Below, one piece after another: positions 10,747-22,972 of a stretch of 64,000 bases of DNA (position 1 is its first letter; every line of letters starts with the position of its first letter). Origin of the DNA: Monosporascus cannonballus (lineage: Eukaryota > Ascomycota > Sordariomycetes > Xylariales); the NCBI GenBank assembly GCA_004154925.1, contig QJNS01000157.1, forward strand, positions 1 to 64,000. The letters are read 5' to 3'. Below the pieces are notes generated by a model, which was given only the letters and a program-made list of their open reading frames with translations, searched no databases and had not been told where the DNA came from. The position numbers and the translations under genes were made by a program.

Positions 10747-11407
10747 TCATAGGGCGAGGTTGTAGCTGTATTCGTCCTCCATGTTCTGGGAGACCCACAG
10801 GACGACGCTGCTGAGGCCGACGAGGGCGTTGGCGACGATGTTCTCGACGCCCATCTGCAGCATGGGCCAGCCGACGCCGGGGACGGCGAACTTGAGGACG
10901 AACACCACGACGCCGCCGGCCATGCCGCCCGCGAGGGCCGCGAAGCCGAGGAACAGCACGACGCGCGCCTTCCAGGCGACCCCGGACCCGCTGTAGCTGA
11001 ACGAGTCGGCCGACAGCCGCGCCTTCTCCACCGAGTTGATGATGAGCATGCCCAGCGAGCTGAAGATGAGCGGCAGCCAGTCCACGAAGCTCACGTGCAC
11101 GTCGGACCCGTTGAGCGGTGACTTGGACCACACGGCCGCGTCGAGGAGGACGTAGAAGGCGAGCGAAAACTGGGGACGTTGGCACACACTAGGTGTTAGC
11201 CTTGCTATACCTACGGGGGTTTAGGGATACCCGATCCCGAGCGACGGGCGCAGGCAACAAGTAGCGCGAGGTACGAGGAGGCGAATGGGAGGGATGAAGG
11301 GGTCTCAGACATACCAGCGCCCCGGCCCCGTAGACTCCGGCACTGCGCGCCCAGGCGCTGTTGAGCCACTCGGGCTTGCGGAACTTCCAGAGGCGGTCCT
11401 CTTCCAT
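10747..11407 (-). CDS. VPS68: Vacuolar protein sorting protein Vps68 (TMEM50/UPF0220 family)
   Basis: A small integral membrane protein of endosomes and vacuole that acts with Vps55 in endosome-to-vacuole transport. There are two exons, 11315-11407 and 10747-11169. The 145-nt intron has a GTATGT donor and a CCCCAG acceptor. The join gives GVYGAGALFSLAFYVLLDA with phase kept. The protein is 171 residues, close to family size. Four hydrophobic segments can be seen: around GALFSLAFYVLLDAAV, DWLPLIFSSLGMLIIN, VVLFLGFAALAGGMAG and VVFVLKFAV/ALVGLSSVVLWVS. The N-terminus MEEDRLWKFRKPEW is soluble and basic/aromatic, as in family members. GC content is high throughout. The family call is confident; the symbol assumes one-to-one orthology with yeast. 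Confidence 0.87.
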
Positions 11408-12639
11408 TGTAACTTGGGTTGGCTTGGCTTGTTTATCGGGAGGGCAGGGCGAAATATGCGGCGAGAGGAGGAGCGACAGGTAGCTCTACGGGCAAACGAA
11501 CGTTCAGGGCTCGGGTCGAAGCGAAGAGGCCTCCTCGAAGGCGGGCGGGCGCGTTTCGGAGATGGACGGGGGATTGGGATAGTATAACAGATCGGACGTG
11601 GTTCGGCGGGAGCGTTGCTCACTGACGAATCTCGTGGAGAAATAAGTTGCTGAAGCTTATCAAGTTGGTCGATTAGCGCTGCAGTGCAGGTGAGTGAGTG
11701 AGTGAGTGAGTGATACGGCAGGTGAGGCTGATGACGAAAGCCTTGGCAGGATACTCACTCGCACGTGACTGAGTAATCGCTGCCCATGCACCCCTTTTAT
11801 GTCCCATCCCAATTCGGAAATCGCCTGTATGTACAGTATGCAAAGGCCCGTGACATCAACGGAGGCGGAGTCACAACCACGTCGCTACTGATTACAAAGT
11901 ATTGGAATATTTTAAGATACAGCTAGGTATTTATTATGCTAATGGCGTCGTACCCCTAATTCCGAAAACAACGCCTCAATTGATTACATGCGAGACATTC
12001 TTTTGACGACCTATGCCAGCGAGCCTCAAATGCGTACCGAGACGAGATGTATCCACCCAACGCCGCCGTGTGGGGGACTCTGTCCGAACGCCTGCTAGAC
12101 AGAGGTGAAGCTTCAACAGCTCGGCCCGTAGTCCGTTCTGCACCATAACGCAAGCGTCGACGGGGTTCGATTTTTCCCCAACCCCCCTGTGATGAACGAA
12201 CCACGCGACGAAACAAGCACAGCCGTTTCCACCAGTCCCCAGCTTTATCATTATGAGCTCGAGCGGCGTTGCGTCGAACGGGGACCCAGTCCAGCATATG
12301 ATTAGAGTCGGTGGGCGAAGCAGGTAAATGGTAATTAGTACAAGCATACAAACAGACTCCCTTTCCAACCACCGGCTTCAGCGTCAAGGCCAACGCCTCG
12401 GGCTTGACCATGTGTTGCTGAGTCGAGAAAGGGTTGTCCAAGACCCTGTCGAGTCAATGAATCGACAACGGGTTGATTAATCAGACGAATCTCAACGCGC
12501 TGCCGTAAGAACCAAGAATTGCCAGTCGTATGCAGACAACTATGTTCGGTACCGAGTCTACCAAAGTCTCATAGCCTGAACGCCGCCCTATTATTTGTTC
12601 TATAGTCTCGTAATGCATCGCTCGCCGTTCGCTATATGA
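11408..12639. other. Intergenic, 1.2 kb, with a GTGA microsatellite
   Basis: It holds the VPS68 promoter side and the 3' side of the KNR4/SMI1 gene. A (GTGA)n microsatellite of about six units lies at 11690-11713. No supported gene is present. Confidence 0.55.
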
Positions 12640-14306
12640 TCAGATTTCAATCGTTTTCATGTCGTCGGCAAGCTTGCCGTTCACCTCTGCACCTTCGGCC
12701 TCGGGCGCTAACGGTTCTTTGCCTTTAGACTCTCTCGCGGCAGATTTCGAACTCGACGACCCTCCGTCTTCGCTGACTTTTGGGGTCTCGACCTCGACAA
12801 GCTTGTCCGCCTTATTACCATTCGTGGCCGTGGCCGATTCAGGGAGAGGGGTCTCTTCAGTAACTCGAGCAAGTGGGCTTGGCTTTCCGAATCCCGCGCG
12901 GGCGGGGCTCGCCAGTGGGGACGGGCTGCTGAGTCGTTGCAGAGGTCGTCCACGAACCTCCCCGTTGCTATCTGCAGGGTGCACGTACGGAGAGCCGCCA
13001 GGAGACACAGCGCCAGGGGAGATAACGCCGGGAGATATAGCGCCGGGACCCATCGACCTGCGCTTTGCCGTAGCTTTCGCGCCGCGCCCGTGCTTCTGAT
13101 CCATTCTCCACCGCAGAATGTCAAAGTAAGACGGTTCGACGCGAGTCGTCTTAAACTCGCGGAGCTTGAGTTCGTTGCTGTCCTCGTCTATGAACCACTT
13201 ACCGCTGTTCAGATCGTCGGCGAACAGCGCAAGGAAAGCGGCCCAGGACCTCGCGACCACGTACTTGGTATCATAATCGCGGCCGAAGAGGATAATCTGG
13301 CCCCAGATTCCAGTCGGTCCCGGCGAAAGGTCCACGGCAAGATTGTTGCCACCCCAATCTCGCACGAGAGGGATCCAGGCCGGATGCGCGTAAGCGCGCT
13401 GTACAGCTCCTGCAGGCACTGAATCCTGACGTGCCGCGAGCTCCTGCCTCCACGACCCCTTTTGAGAGCCGCCGGGAGAGCCCGGTGCGGACTTTGACGA
13501 AGACGCCTGACTGCTGCCACCAAATGCCTTGGAAGGAACCGCGGGGTTCACGACGTTCGTTTCAAGCAGGAACTCCTGGTTCACCTTCCTCCATTGGTCC
13601 CATTCCTGAACGATCTCCTCGCAATCCAGAAGCATGCAACTGAAAATTATTCCGCATGGAAGACCCGGCCGCTCTTGCCCATCATGGATCGTCAGGGAGT
13701 CTCTAACATCCTGCGGCAATGAGCAGTCCAGCTGATGCTCCAATTCGTTCAAGTCATTCACGGTGCAACCTTCGCCCAAATTGTCGAAGAGTTCTGGGTA
13801 ATTTTCATCAGCCCATCGATCTATCCGCCTCCACGAGTGGGAAACCGGCGGCGGCGGAGGGGCACCGTCGGAAAATGATTGCATCGGGATCTCGCCGGAG
13901 CTGCTAACCGTCTCGAATCCGTCGTCTTTTGAGCGTCGGGCATTGAAGGACCTCAGTCCAGGCGAGTATGGACCATTGGAGCCGGGACTGAGAGGAGATG
14001 TTGAAGGCATTCCCGCCCCCAGATACGATGAGCTATCCCCACCGGCCGCCAACCGACCCGTCTCGTCGGGATACGGAGATGAAATATCGGCCCGGGACTC
14101 CGAGGCCGTGGCGACTGATGTCAAGGTATGTTCGCGGTTGAGAGGGACATGCCGGCCTGTCCGGTATGGGGAATCGTAGGAAGAATCTGCAGATGGCAAC
14201 GTTAGAAAGAGCAAGCTAGAATCATTCGGTGCCGGTATTGCTTACGCCGATCATTGCTGGTCATCGCATGCCAGATAGATTTAAATGCGCCCCCCAGACT
14301 ATACAT
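12640..14306 (-). CDS. SMI1: KNR4/SMI1 homologue, cell-wall synthesis and proliferation coordinator
   Basis: Knr4/Smi1 proteins are hub proteins that couple cell wall integrity signalling and glucan synthesis to growth at polarity sites. Exon 1 is 14246-14306 (MYSLGGAFKSIWHAMTSNDR). A 59-nt intron with GTAAGC...CTGCAG leads to exon 2, 12640-14186. The splice gives TSNDRHSSYDSPYRTGRH, the family's conserved N-terminal block, and a TAA stop precedes the ATG in frame. The protein is about 535 residues. The SMI1_KNR4 domain runs roughly from residue 130 to 370, with WRRIDRWADENYPELFDNL, DGQERPGLPCGIIFSCMLLD, AHPAWIPLVRDWGGNNLAVD and GIWGQIILFGRDYDTKYVVA. Residues after about 405 are Ser/Pro/Gly-rich and disordered, with a short GAISPGVISPGAVSPGG repeat. 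The call is firm. Confidence 0.92.
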
Positions 14307-17300
14307 GACGCGATGTTAGCATCCGTTGTCCTGGCAAAGAGAGGAATGGTCCGCTAGACTTCGAGTCACAACATACGACATGATGGGCAATATCTATCCG
14401 AAAAGAGTATTCGTGTCCAAGCGGGATATGTCCTTTCCTCCTTGTCGAGTGATAGCAGTGGCTGCGGTCGAGATTCCGGCAAAACACAATTATACGTCAA
14501 AGCCCGGGGATAGGGGCAGGCTGCAAGCAAAGATCGTGCGATAGCCAACTTCCACAACAACGGCGGGACGATTAGGAATAAGCCCGGCGTAAGCTGGAAA
14601 TTTGGGGCACCGGTGATGACTCAAGCAAGGAACGAAATGTTGCCCTAAACAAATTCGTACGTCCTTGGGATAGCGAATGTCGTGTTTTTTTTACTTGTGA
14701 GCCGAGAGTGTTCGTTCGGGGACAAGATGGTAAAACAGGGGAGGTCGGGGAGGGAGGTGCTGGAATCTTTCTAAGAAGTAGAAAAGAGTTGAGAATTGAT
14801 CCGCTTGTAAAAACCCTGAGTCTTTGTCATTGCATTGCCCAAACTCTACTCCTTCGGTGGTCGTCCCTGATTTTCCGAATTGGCAACGGTGCAAATAGAT
14901 TAACGAATCGTGGTGGTTGCTTTGGCTACAATGACGCGAGTGTTATTATGGGACTATGAGCGACGGATGGTTTTCTCTGGATTCGATGATTGATTGATTG
15001 ATTGATTGGCGTGTTGTTGACTGGCAACCTGATTTGCCCCGTTCTGGCCTCCGTTGTGTCCGCGTTGGGCCGGGTTGTTCGACCCTTTCGGTTGGGTGGC
15101 TGCAGCGCCTCAGGGGATGGGGAACAATCGGGGGCCCCAATCGAAACGACAGTGAACGTTGTTTGTATTACGCTGGCCTTCTCAACGATGGTGAGTCTTC
15201 CAGCTCGGTATTGAGCTCTTCAATGGGGCAAGAGAAAAGGAAAAATAAAGAGCGAGTGAAAACCTGGGAGAGAGGAACGCCCAAAGTGAGAATTCGCATC
15301 TGTCAATTGTCGGAGAAGGGAAGCAGGGCGAGTCGACGGTTTTGTTCCTTCCCTTTGACCAGGAAGGGGGGGCGTGGGTGTGGACTTGGAATCTCCACGC
15401 TCCAGTAATATTGGACGCATTGCGCTTTTGTCCTTCCCCCTAGGCTCGTCCCTGAAATGGTTCCTCAAGTGCCCTGTAGCTTAAAAAAAAATTAGGCTAG
15501 GGGAAGTGCTTCAGCACAGTGTCTTCAGTTTCATACAGTACATATTGCTTCGTAGCTCCCGCACCTTCGAACTTCTTGTGTGGTCAATAACCTTGGAAGT
15601 CCAGAGGATGTATCCCATATATCCTATCAGGCTAGCCGTAAGTGGACTAAATCCATTGAATTTCATCTATTCTCGTCCCCAGTCTGAGCCTTTGGAAATA
15701 TTTAGGCGGAGACTCCATGGACTTCCATCCAGTAAGCCGGAGGTCTGGGCCCCAAAGAAGCAGAACTGTTTTTTACTGTAACGTACAAGGAGAAACTCCT
15801 ACGAACACCATATGGCAACGTTGCAAAGCAGATCTGGGTTGCAAACCTGCATATAACATACAACATACCAAGCCATATTGGCAAACTCTTTCCCTTTCAA
15901 TGCTGGTGGACCATATGCTGCGATCTGTGCTATAGAAGTTTAGAAGTAAAACTTCGATATTCGCCTTGTCCTCTTCTTAATGCATGTTATAAGCAATAAG
16001 TTCTACAGCTCCCAAGATTTTCATGCATAAACCCTGCTTTTCGAGCACAAACGTCATAATGTATACATACACCTGGAACTTCAGGAGGGGAAAAGCGCAA
16101 GAAATTAGATGATGGCTTTCAGAAAGACGGAGAAGAGGAAGAGACGAGTGGTTCTGTTTATTCGGGACGCTTACAACTTGGCGCATAGTTACGGTGTCGA
16201 CCCGCATGCAACCGAGTAAGAGAATATGTGATTGCTTGAGTTTCAGATCCGCCCGATTTAATCTTTCCAAAGCCTCCTACTCAGAGTTTCTTCCCGCCCG
16301 TTTCCCTGCATCGGGCAAGCCAATCACAAACCTCCTACATCACTCCGCGTCGTGGTCATTTTCGCACTTGAGACGCCACTTCGTGTGATGGTTGCAGGAT
16401 GCGCGTCACCAATATGGCCTCTCCCGGCTCTCCCACTAGCCGTGGCTTCACTTTATTAAGATGAAGTAAAACCACGGCTCATCCGACCACATGACGTCTA
16501 CTGTAGGTAGTCGGGAGTGTGGCCACAAGAGACGGCTGCCCGCAACGTCACCACTCGAACAGGCGCCAGTCTGCCAATTCGGTTCCTGGATGCTTGAGTC
16601 GCGAGGGCTTCGCTGGCGTCTCCTGGCGGGAAGCTTGTCAAGGCCGTTGGCAGTCCGTCTCAGGGGCTCGACAGGGAGCCGCCGGGAAACGACGTGGACT
16701 GTGCATCTAGCGCCAATCTCTACTTATGTACCAGTATGTATCCAGCCGAATCTGAAACGACCGTCCGCTAGCACCCATCCGGCATGTCACGCTGTACTGA
16801 AAAGGCCACACAATGTTTCACTACGCATCTATCCTGGGGTAATCGATATCACAGTTGACCAGCACATGCCTACTTACTGGTGCAATCTATTCACGTATCC
16901 GATGGGCAGCTTATAATAGCAATAAAGACCGGTAGCGACGCTTCCTGACCGCATTGTGCGAGGTACTACGTAGGTGGGCATCCGAATCTCGAAACGGATA
17001 AAGATTGTCAATTTCGCTTGTCTAGTGCCGGACAATCCTATTGGGCCCACTCCCCAGCACCCCCCACTTCCCGCAACCTTCCACCTTTTTGGCTGTGGCT
17101 GTGAATAACATACGCACCGCCACAGTCAGGAACATGCATCCATTTAACTTAATATGACCGATTACTGGACGTGAACTACGATCGACCATCATTGCCGATG
17201 CAACCTTCGGCAGCCTCTAGGGCCACTGATCGCCTATTTTGTGACGGGACGTCATGTATTAACCGCCTCACGTAGTGGCCGCAGAGGTAATAATCTGCCT

Positions 17301-18047
17301 GACGGAAGCATTGCCATCAATGCACGTGTAATCGAAACGACGCTCTTTCCGGAAAAAACGACCATATCTGCACGGAACAGGCCAATATCAATCCTATTAC
17401 AACCAGCAGAATCCTGCCATACGGGCGCGTGTGCCCCGCATCTGGCCCTACGTCATGTTACACACGCGAACCGGCTGTGTCTAACCTTCTTTTCCATATC
17501 CACCCGGCCCGTGGCAATCATGATGTCTTGCCCCGATGGCGTATCTATCCGGCACGACATGAGTCCACGGATTCCCCCCTGGTATCAAAAAGATCCCTTT
17601 AACTATCTGCCTCATGTCTCGCCTTATGCGGGCTCTTGTGAGCTGAGCGGTCTCGCATAGACAGCACACGGTAGACAGCACACGGCATACGTCACGTTGT
17701 GTCACGGTCACCGCGGGAATTTTGGAGAAGTGAGAAATTGATGAGCGACTCTTGGGTTTGAATCAAGACAAGCCCGTGTCGTAGCTCCCAATAGTAGCGA
17801 GAGAAGCGGTCGAACAACCCTTAGGTCGTGGTGAATTAATATAGCGTAGCCATGGTACACGCATTAGAAGAGGGCTAGATGACAAGAGTTGATGTGACCA
17901 CTGTGCCGCCTCGGCCTCTTTTGTTTGTATGTAGTAGTGTAGTATATGCAAAAAAAAGTAGCGACGCTCGCCCCCGCCTGTCTTGTCATTTTACCCCCAA
18001 ACGCCACGTCCCGAGAGCCGGCCCGGTAATTCTACAACACCTCTTTC
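14307..18047. other. Gene-free stretch of 3.7 kb
   Basis: No ORF here looks like a real protein. Visible structure: a (GATT)n run at 14988-15008, a direct repeat of agacagcacacgg at 17659-17684, and a purine-rich tract around 15230-15260. The KNR4/SMI1 promoter should lie at its left edge. Confidence 0.5.
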
Positions 18048-21000
18048 TCAACTCTGCCACATGTGCTCGCTGAGCGCAAGCACCTTCTCGCCCATCTTCC
18101 TCTTGGCGGCGGCGGCGACGCCCCTCTCCGGGTCGGCCAGCTGCTCGCTGTAGCACAGCTCGAGCAGGGCCTTGAGCTCGTCGTAGCTGAACCGCCGGGA
18201 CTCGGGCATCGGCTCTCCGCTCGCGGCGCTGTTCGCCCTCGCCTTCTCGACAATTTTGTCCGGTCCTTCCTGGAACAGCGCGTAGTAGTTGGCGGCGCGC
18301 GCGAGGTCGACGCCCTCCTCGATGTTCTTGAGGTTCTGCTGCACCACCAGGATGTTGAGCTGCATGCGCTCGCAGCCGCGGCGGTCCATGGGCTGCGTCG
18401 CGAGCGCGTTGGACACCAGGTAGGTGTTGATCAGGCGGCCGAGGCCGGTGCGCACGAAGGCGATCTCGCGCTCGCGCAGGAAGTGCGCCGCCGTCTCGTC
18501 GTATGCCACGAGTTCCGCGTTCAGCGACAGGATCTGCGGGTCCGGCTCCTTGACCTCCTGGTCGCGGAGGACGTACGGCGCCGTCTTGGGCGACAGGGTC
18601 ACGCTCAGAGACTGGATAATGCGGCATCGTATTTCCATGTGCAGTGTTAGGATGACGGTGCCGGCGAGTTCTTCGTAAGCTGAGACTATGCTGTCGAATG
18701 ACCTATGCGTCTGAGTTAGGTAGCTGATCTCACCACGTTATTGCGGGAGTGGTACTCACTGGACGGTGTCCTGTGTCATCGGTAGGTACACAGGCCCGTG
18801 GTGGTCGCCGGTGGCCTTGTTAGGGTCATTGAGCAGAGTCCAGCGTCGGCGGCCTTGATTCTTAGGCATCGTGGGGCGCGACGAGTCCGTATCTTGCCGT
18901 GTAATGTGCCTTAGGCCAACGATCTTCACTGATAACCACTTCATGCTGGTATAGAGCAAGCAAAGTGACGAAATGGCATCGCGATCTTGAATGATATCAC
19001 TCGGTTCGAGTGACCGCTCGTTGGTCTGCATAATAAGCAGTCCGACTTCTTTCTCTAGCAGCTCTGGGTCGAGATTGTCCGATGTCCACAGCTTCATAAT
19101 GGTATCCTGGATGTCGCCTTCGGTCATCGCCAATTCCGCCGAATACCTCAGCGATGGTGCTTCTGTCGTGGCCTCTTGGGATTTGGCCACCAGTAATTTA
19201 AACCAAGAAAGGCACTTCTCGTAGTATCTATTCATCTGTGAAATGATCAGGGTACTTAATGCCTGGTCATGAGGAATCGTCCCAAGCATTCGACAGAATG
19301 CAGTGATGACAGTAAAGAAGGCCGTTGTCCCCTTGAAGACCGGCCGACGAGCCACTGACGCCCAGTTCGGGTCTTGTTGGAAGGAATCCACTTCGAGGAA
19401 GACGCTGTCACTGAGCTTGCCAAGCGTTTCATCGAGCTGTGGCTGGAAGACGTTGACCAGGAAATTATCGAGGAACGATGTCAAAGTGCTCGCAGCTAGA
19501 TCCGACCCGGGAGGCACGATGGCTTTCAGGCGTTGCAGAAACACCAATGTGGGTGGCAGGAGTAGGCTCATATTGAACACGCTCGGCTCTACAAGGGACT
19601 TGTAAGAGCCTAGCGTATTTCGGCTCTCGAAAGCGCCTGGGTCTGCGTTCTTTCTGGTCTCCTTCCCCATCATGTGCGTCTTCTTATCGGAGCCTTGAGT
19701 CTTCCGCGAATTAGACGTGAGACCGGGGACTGCAGTCCGTATTATGCCATCCAGGGCTTCGAGTTCAGTAGTCATCTCAGCCGACTTCGAGTCGGCATCG
19801 GAGAACTTGAAAAGATGCTCTCTATATGCATCCTTCGCGCTGTTCAAGGTCGCGCCCGGATTCGGCGAGGAGTTGAATTGGTATAGATCCGCGTCAGTTG
19901 TGACATAGTTGTGGAGCAGAGCGCGGATCTCGTTCTGATAGAGATTCCATAATTCTTTAAAGCTCCCAAGCAGCGCAGTATTATTGCCGCCCCCCTCGCG
20001 CCGAATGAGGGCTTTGATAGCCTCGTGGAAGACGCGGTGGCCTTCGGCTATGGCCTCGAACTTGCCATATAATGTCCACAGGAGGTCAAATATAACATCT
20101 GCGCGCAATTGAGTCTCCCTGTTGCCGTAGATGTGCAGCCCCTCTGAATTCGTCGAGCCACCCCGTAGAGAGCTAGGGTGTCTTTGGTCTACGTCGTTGA
20201 TCGTCTCGTTAACGATGGAGAACAGCTCGACCGGTAGCCGCTGCTTCAGGGTATCGACTGCGCTCTCGAGCCTTCCCAGCTTATTGAGGGACTCTACGAG
20301 CAGCCCTATATACCAGAAGGTATCCGCTTCGGGGTTCTTGGCCGGGTCTTCCGCAACTGCTTGCTCGAGATCAAGGGCGTCCAGCACCAGATGAAAGGGC
20401 GTTACAGCAGCCGCATCTGCGTAGGTCTCGTCATAGGCGCCCTGGTTTTTTGCAAGGTTTTGCCACCGCTCCTGGCAATAGGGTGATTTCAGGTAGAGAT
20501 GTTCGTGCAATTCCTCAATTAAAATATCCATTAATGCTGTCTCTTGATTCGCGAGGTAGCTCCTCAGGTCAGTCAAGGCTCCGATATTGCCTAGATCGGG
20601 TTTCCGCAGCTTGCGCATAGAACTCTGTAGGACCTCGACGGCACTCAAGAATCGCTTCTCAGATATCCTCGCCTCGAGTTGGTCCGGCACTCCGCGCAAA
20701 TCCTCCAGCTCGTTTAACGTCTGTAAGACATCATCATACATCTGCGAAGTCTTGTATAACTTCTTGAGTTCGGGGTCTGTGGAGCCTAGACTTGCCCTCG
20801 AGGCAGCCAGGGACTCCTTCAGGACGCGCACGCGCTTCTGGGAGGCCTGTATGCTGCCTTGGATCTTGTGGAATGTACCGATGGAGCTATTGAAGCCCTG
20901 ATGATGCTCGTGGACGATGTTCTTGAGCGAATCTTGCAAATACTGGTGCGTTTCCCTGAATTTGTTGTAGTCATGCGCCCGACCGACCGAGCTGTTATCG

Positions 21001-21359
21001 AGCAGTTGGAGGGCTAGCGAGACGGGTATGCAGTCGTTCTGGACCATGGCAGGCCACTCTGCTTTGATGTGATCGAGGACTTGGGCGATCTGGCGCTCGG
21101 CATTTGTTTCGTTTGCCCGTTGAAGTCGCGACGAGGCAGAAGATGAATAAGACCCATAGCCGCCAGGACGCGCGGATTCGATAGGAGGTGGTCTTCGACT
21201 TGGATTTAATTGTTGGGGAGGTGTGCCGAAGCGTTCGCCCGTCGAATAGCTCTCACCGAAGGGGTCATATTCATCATTCTGCCTCCCACCATGAGGCCCG
21301 TAGCCGTCCCCGTTAGCAGTGCCATTGCGATATGACGCGCCGTATCGGTTACTTGACAT
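18048..21359 (-). CDS. SEC8: Exocyst complex component Sec8
   Basis: Sec8 is a subunit of the octameric exocyst that tethers secretory vesicles to the plasma membrane at hyphal tips and septa. The gene has two exons, 18760-21359 and 18048-18702. The 57-nt intron has a GTGAGT donor and a CATAG acceptor, and the join reads QDTVQSFDSIVSAYEELAG. The start MSSNRYGASYRNG at 21359 is the best ATG, and the upstream in-frame sequence does not look like coding. The protein is about 1084 residues. After a Gly/Ser/Pro-rich leader of ~80 residues comes the Sec8 N-terminal region (IAQVLDHIKAEWPAM, then CIPVSLALQLLD, then coiled-coil-like helices to ~residue 240). Helical-rod sequence follows up to EHMWQS. 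The last exon is markedly richer in GC than the rest of the gene. No frame break is seen. Confidence 0.93.
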
Positions 21360-22165
21360 GGCTGCTGTGATGCATTCAGCAACGTGGTGCGTAGTAGTTA
21401 AGAGAGCTACTGTATAGGATTCTGTCGCATGCTGTACTAATCTGGACTGAATCAACCTGGAAGTCGCTTACACCCTCCAAGCCGGAGGGATGGTCTGTAG
21501 GCTGCTAAGTCAATGCGCGCAGGGGTATATCAAATCCTCTCGGTATAAATTCGCTTGCCTGATATTATTATCTCTCCATCTCGTACGCACGTAAAAGTAT
21601 GTGTCTGGAAGAGTTCAAATGTTAAGACAGCTGTTGTTTCAGTGGAAGTTGCTAGGCAGGCAGAGTTGCAGTTACAGGGTTCAGCGGAGCGAGACGGTAC
21701 ACGCGGGGAGCCAATCATCTGCTCCGAGGCAATTGCAAGACTGCATGCAGGTGTGGCTTGTACACAGCTTGTACATACATACATAGTAGCTCTAGGCATG
21801 AGCACCTATCACGTCATGCCTAACATGTACCAATCTGTAGGTTAAATAAGGATTTAAATATATTGAGACTGCCTCGCCGCTGAAACCATGGTTTTTTGGA
21901 GGCTTATCCACCTGACTTCGGGATAATGCACATTGGTAATGCCAAACACCTGGAGATCCACCTACAGCAGTGTACCTAGTAATGGAAATCACGCTGCCGG
22001 CGAGAAATCTTGTCCTTTTCCCGGCCCCACTTACAGATTCTCAGTAGGTACCGACCGGTCAACTCTCCCGCACGCATCCTGCTCCGAACAGCTTACGTCC
22101 TGTAGTAATCCATAATTTCCAGTGAGTCATCCTCGGCCCCAATTCTACGCCATACGGGAAAGAAA
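21360..22165. promoter_or_regulatory. Divergent intergenic region between SEC8 and the esterase-like gene
   Basis: 806 bp between two divergent start codons, so both promoters are expected here. No specific site is assigned. Confidence 0.45.
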
Positions 22166-22972
22166 ATGCCCACGCGGATCCCCACCCCTGAGGATTTCGA
22201 GCACCTGGCGCCGTCGCTGCGCGTGTCCCTGGTGTACCCGGAGGTGCCGGAGACCACGACGGCGGTCCTGCTGCTGTTCCACGGGCTCGGGGACTCGGAG
22301 GCGCCGTTCGCGGCGCTGGCGCGGAACCTGAACCTGCCGGGCGTGCTCGCGATCGCCGTGCGCGGCGTCTCGCCGCTCCCGCCCGCGCTGCTCGGCGCCG
22401 CCCCGGACTCGGGCTCGGGGCCGACGCGGCATTTCCACTGGGGCGACGACCTGACGCTGTCGCCGTCGACGGACGATTTGGACCCGGACCCCGGGTTCTC
22501 GGGGGCCGAGCGCCTGGTGCTCGGGGGGCTCGTCCGGGAGACGCTGGTCGGGCGGTGCGGATGGGACTCGCGCGACGTCCTGCTGTTCGGCTTCGGGCAG
22601 GGCGGGGCGCTGGCGCTCGGCCTAGCGTCGAGGCTCCGCGGCAGTAGCGACAGGGTCGTCGACGTCACCGAGGGGGACGGAGCGGCTACCGACTCAGCTT
22701 TCAAGGGCGTCGTGTCCATCGGCGGGCCGCTGCCGGCGAGCATGGTGCCGACGGTCAGCGGACTGGGGAAGGCGCGCACGCCAGTCCTCTTGTGCCGCGG
22801 GCGGTCGAGCGAGCTACTCGACGATGCGGCGGTCGAGGCTGTGAGGGGCGAGTTCGCCGACGTGCGGGAAGTCACGTGGAAGAGGGGCGACGACGGCATG
22901 CCGCGGAGCAGGGAGGAGATGCTGCCCATCATGCAGTTCTTCGCGGAGAGGCTAGCCAGCGGCGGATGGTAG
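22166..22972 (+). CDS. Phospholipase/carboxylesterase-family protein lacking catalytic residues
   Basis: A single-exon protein of 268 residues with the alpha/beta-hydrolase fold of acyl-protein thioesterases (phospholipase/carboxylesterase family). The oxyanion strand LLLFHGLGDSEAPFAALARNL (residues ~35-55) is intact. The nucleophile elbow reads LLFGFGQGGALAL around residue ~141, so glycine stands where active relatives have serine (GFSQGG). The expected Asp region reads TPVLLCRGRSSELLDD. The usual Gly-His near the C-terminus is absent: the segment reads KRGDDGMPRSREEMLPIMQFF. The triad is therefore missing at Ser and His and doubtful at Asp, and the protein is probably a pseudoenzyme. GC content is very high. 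No signal peptide or membrane span is seen. The fold call is good; the role is unknown, perhaps binding or regulatory. Confidence 0.82.
   Translation: MPTRIPTPEDFEHLAPSLRVSLVYPEVPETTTAVLLLFHGLGDSEAPFAALARNLNLPGVLAIAVRGVSPLPPALLGAAPDSGSGPTRHFHWGDDLTLSPSTDDLDPDPGFSGAERLVLGGLVRETLVGRCGWDSRDVLLFGFGQGGALALGLASRLRGSSDRVVDVTEGDGAATDSAFKGVVSIGGPLPASMVPTVSGLGKARTPVLLCRGRSSELLDDAAVEAVRGEFADVREVTWKRGDDGMPRSREEMLPIMQFFAERLASGGW

Noticed and set aside
11956..12441. A 161-codon minus-strand ORF downstream of the KNR4/SMI1 gene
   Set aside because: No domain, Arg-rich, and it overlaps another frame of similar length.
18063..18650. A 195-codon open frame on the plus strand
   Set aside because: It is antisense to the GC-rich last exon of SEC8, whose protein match is clear.
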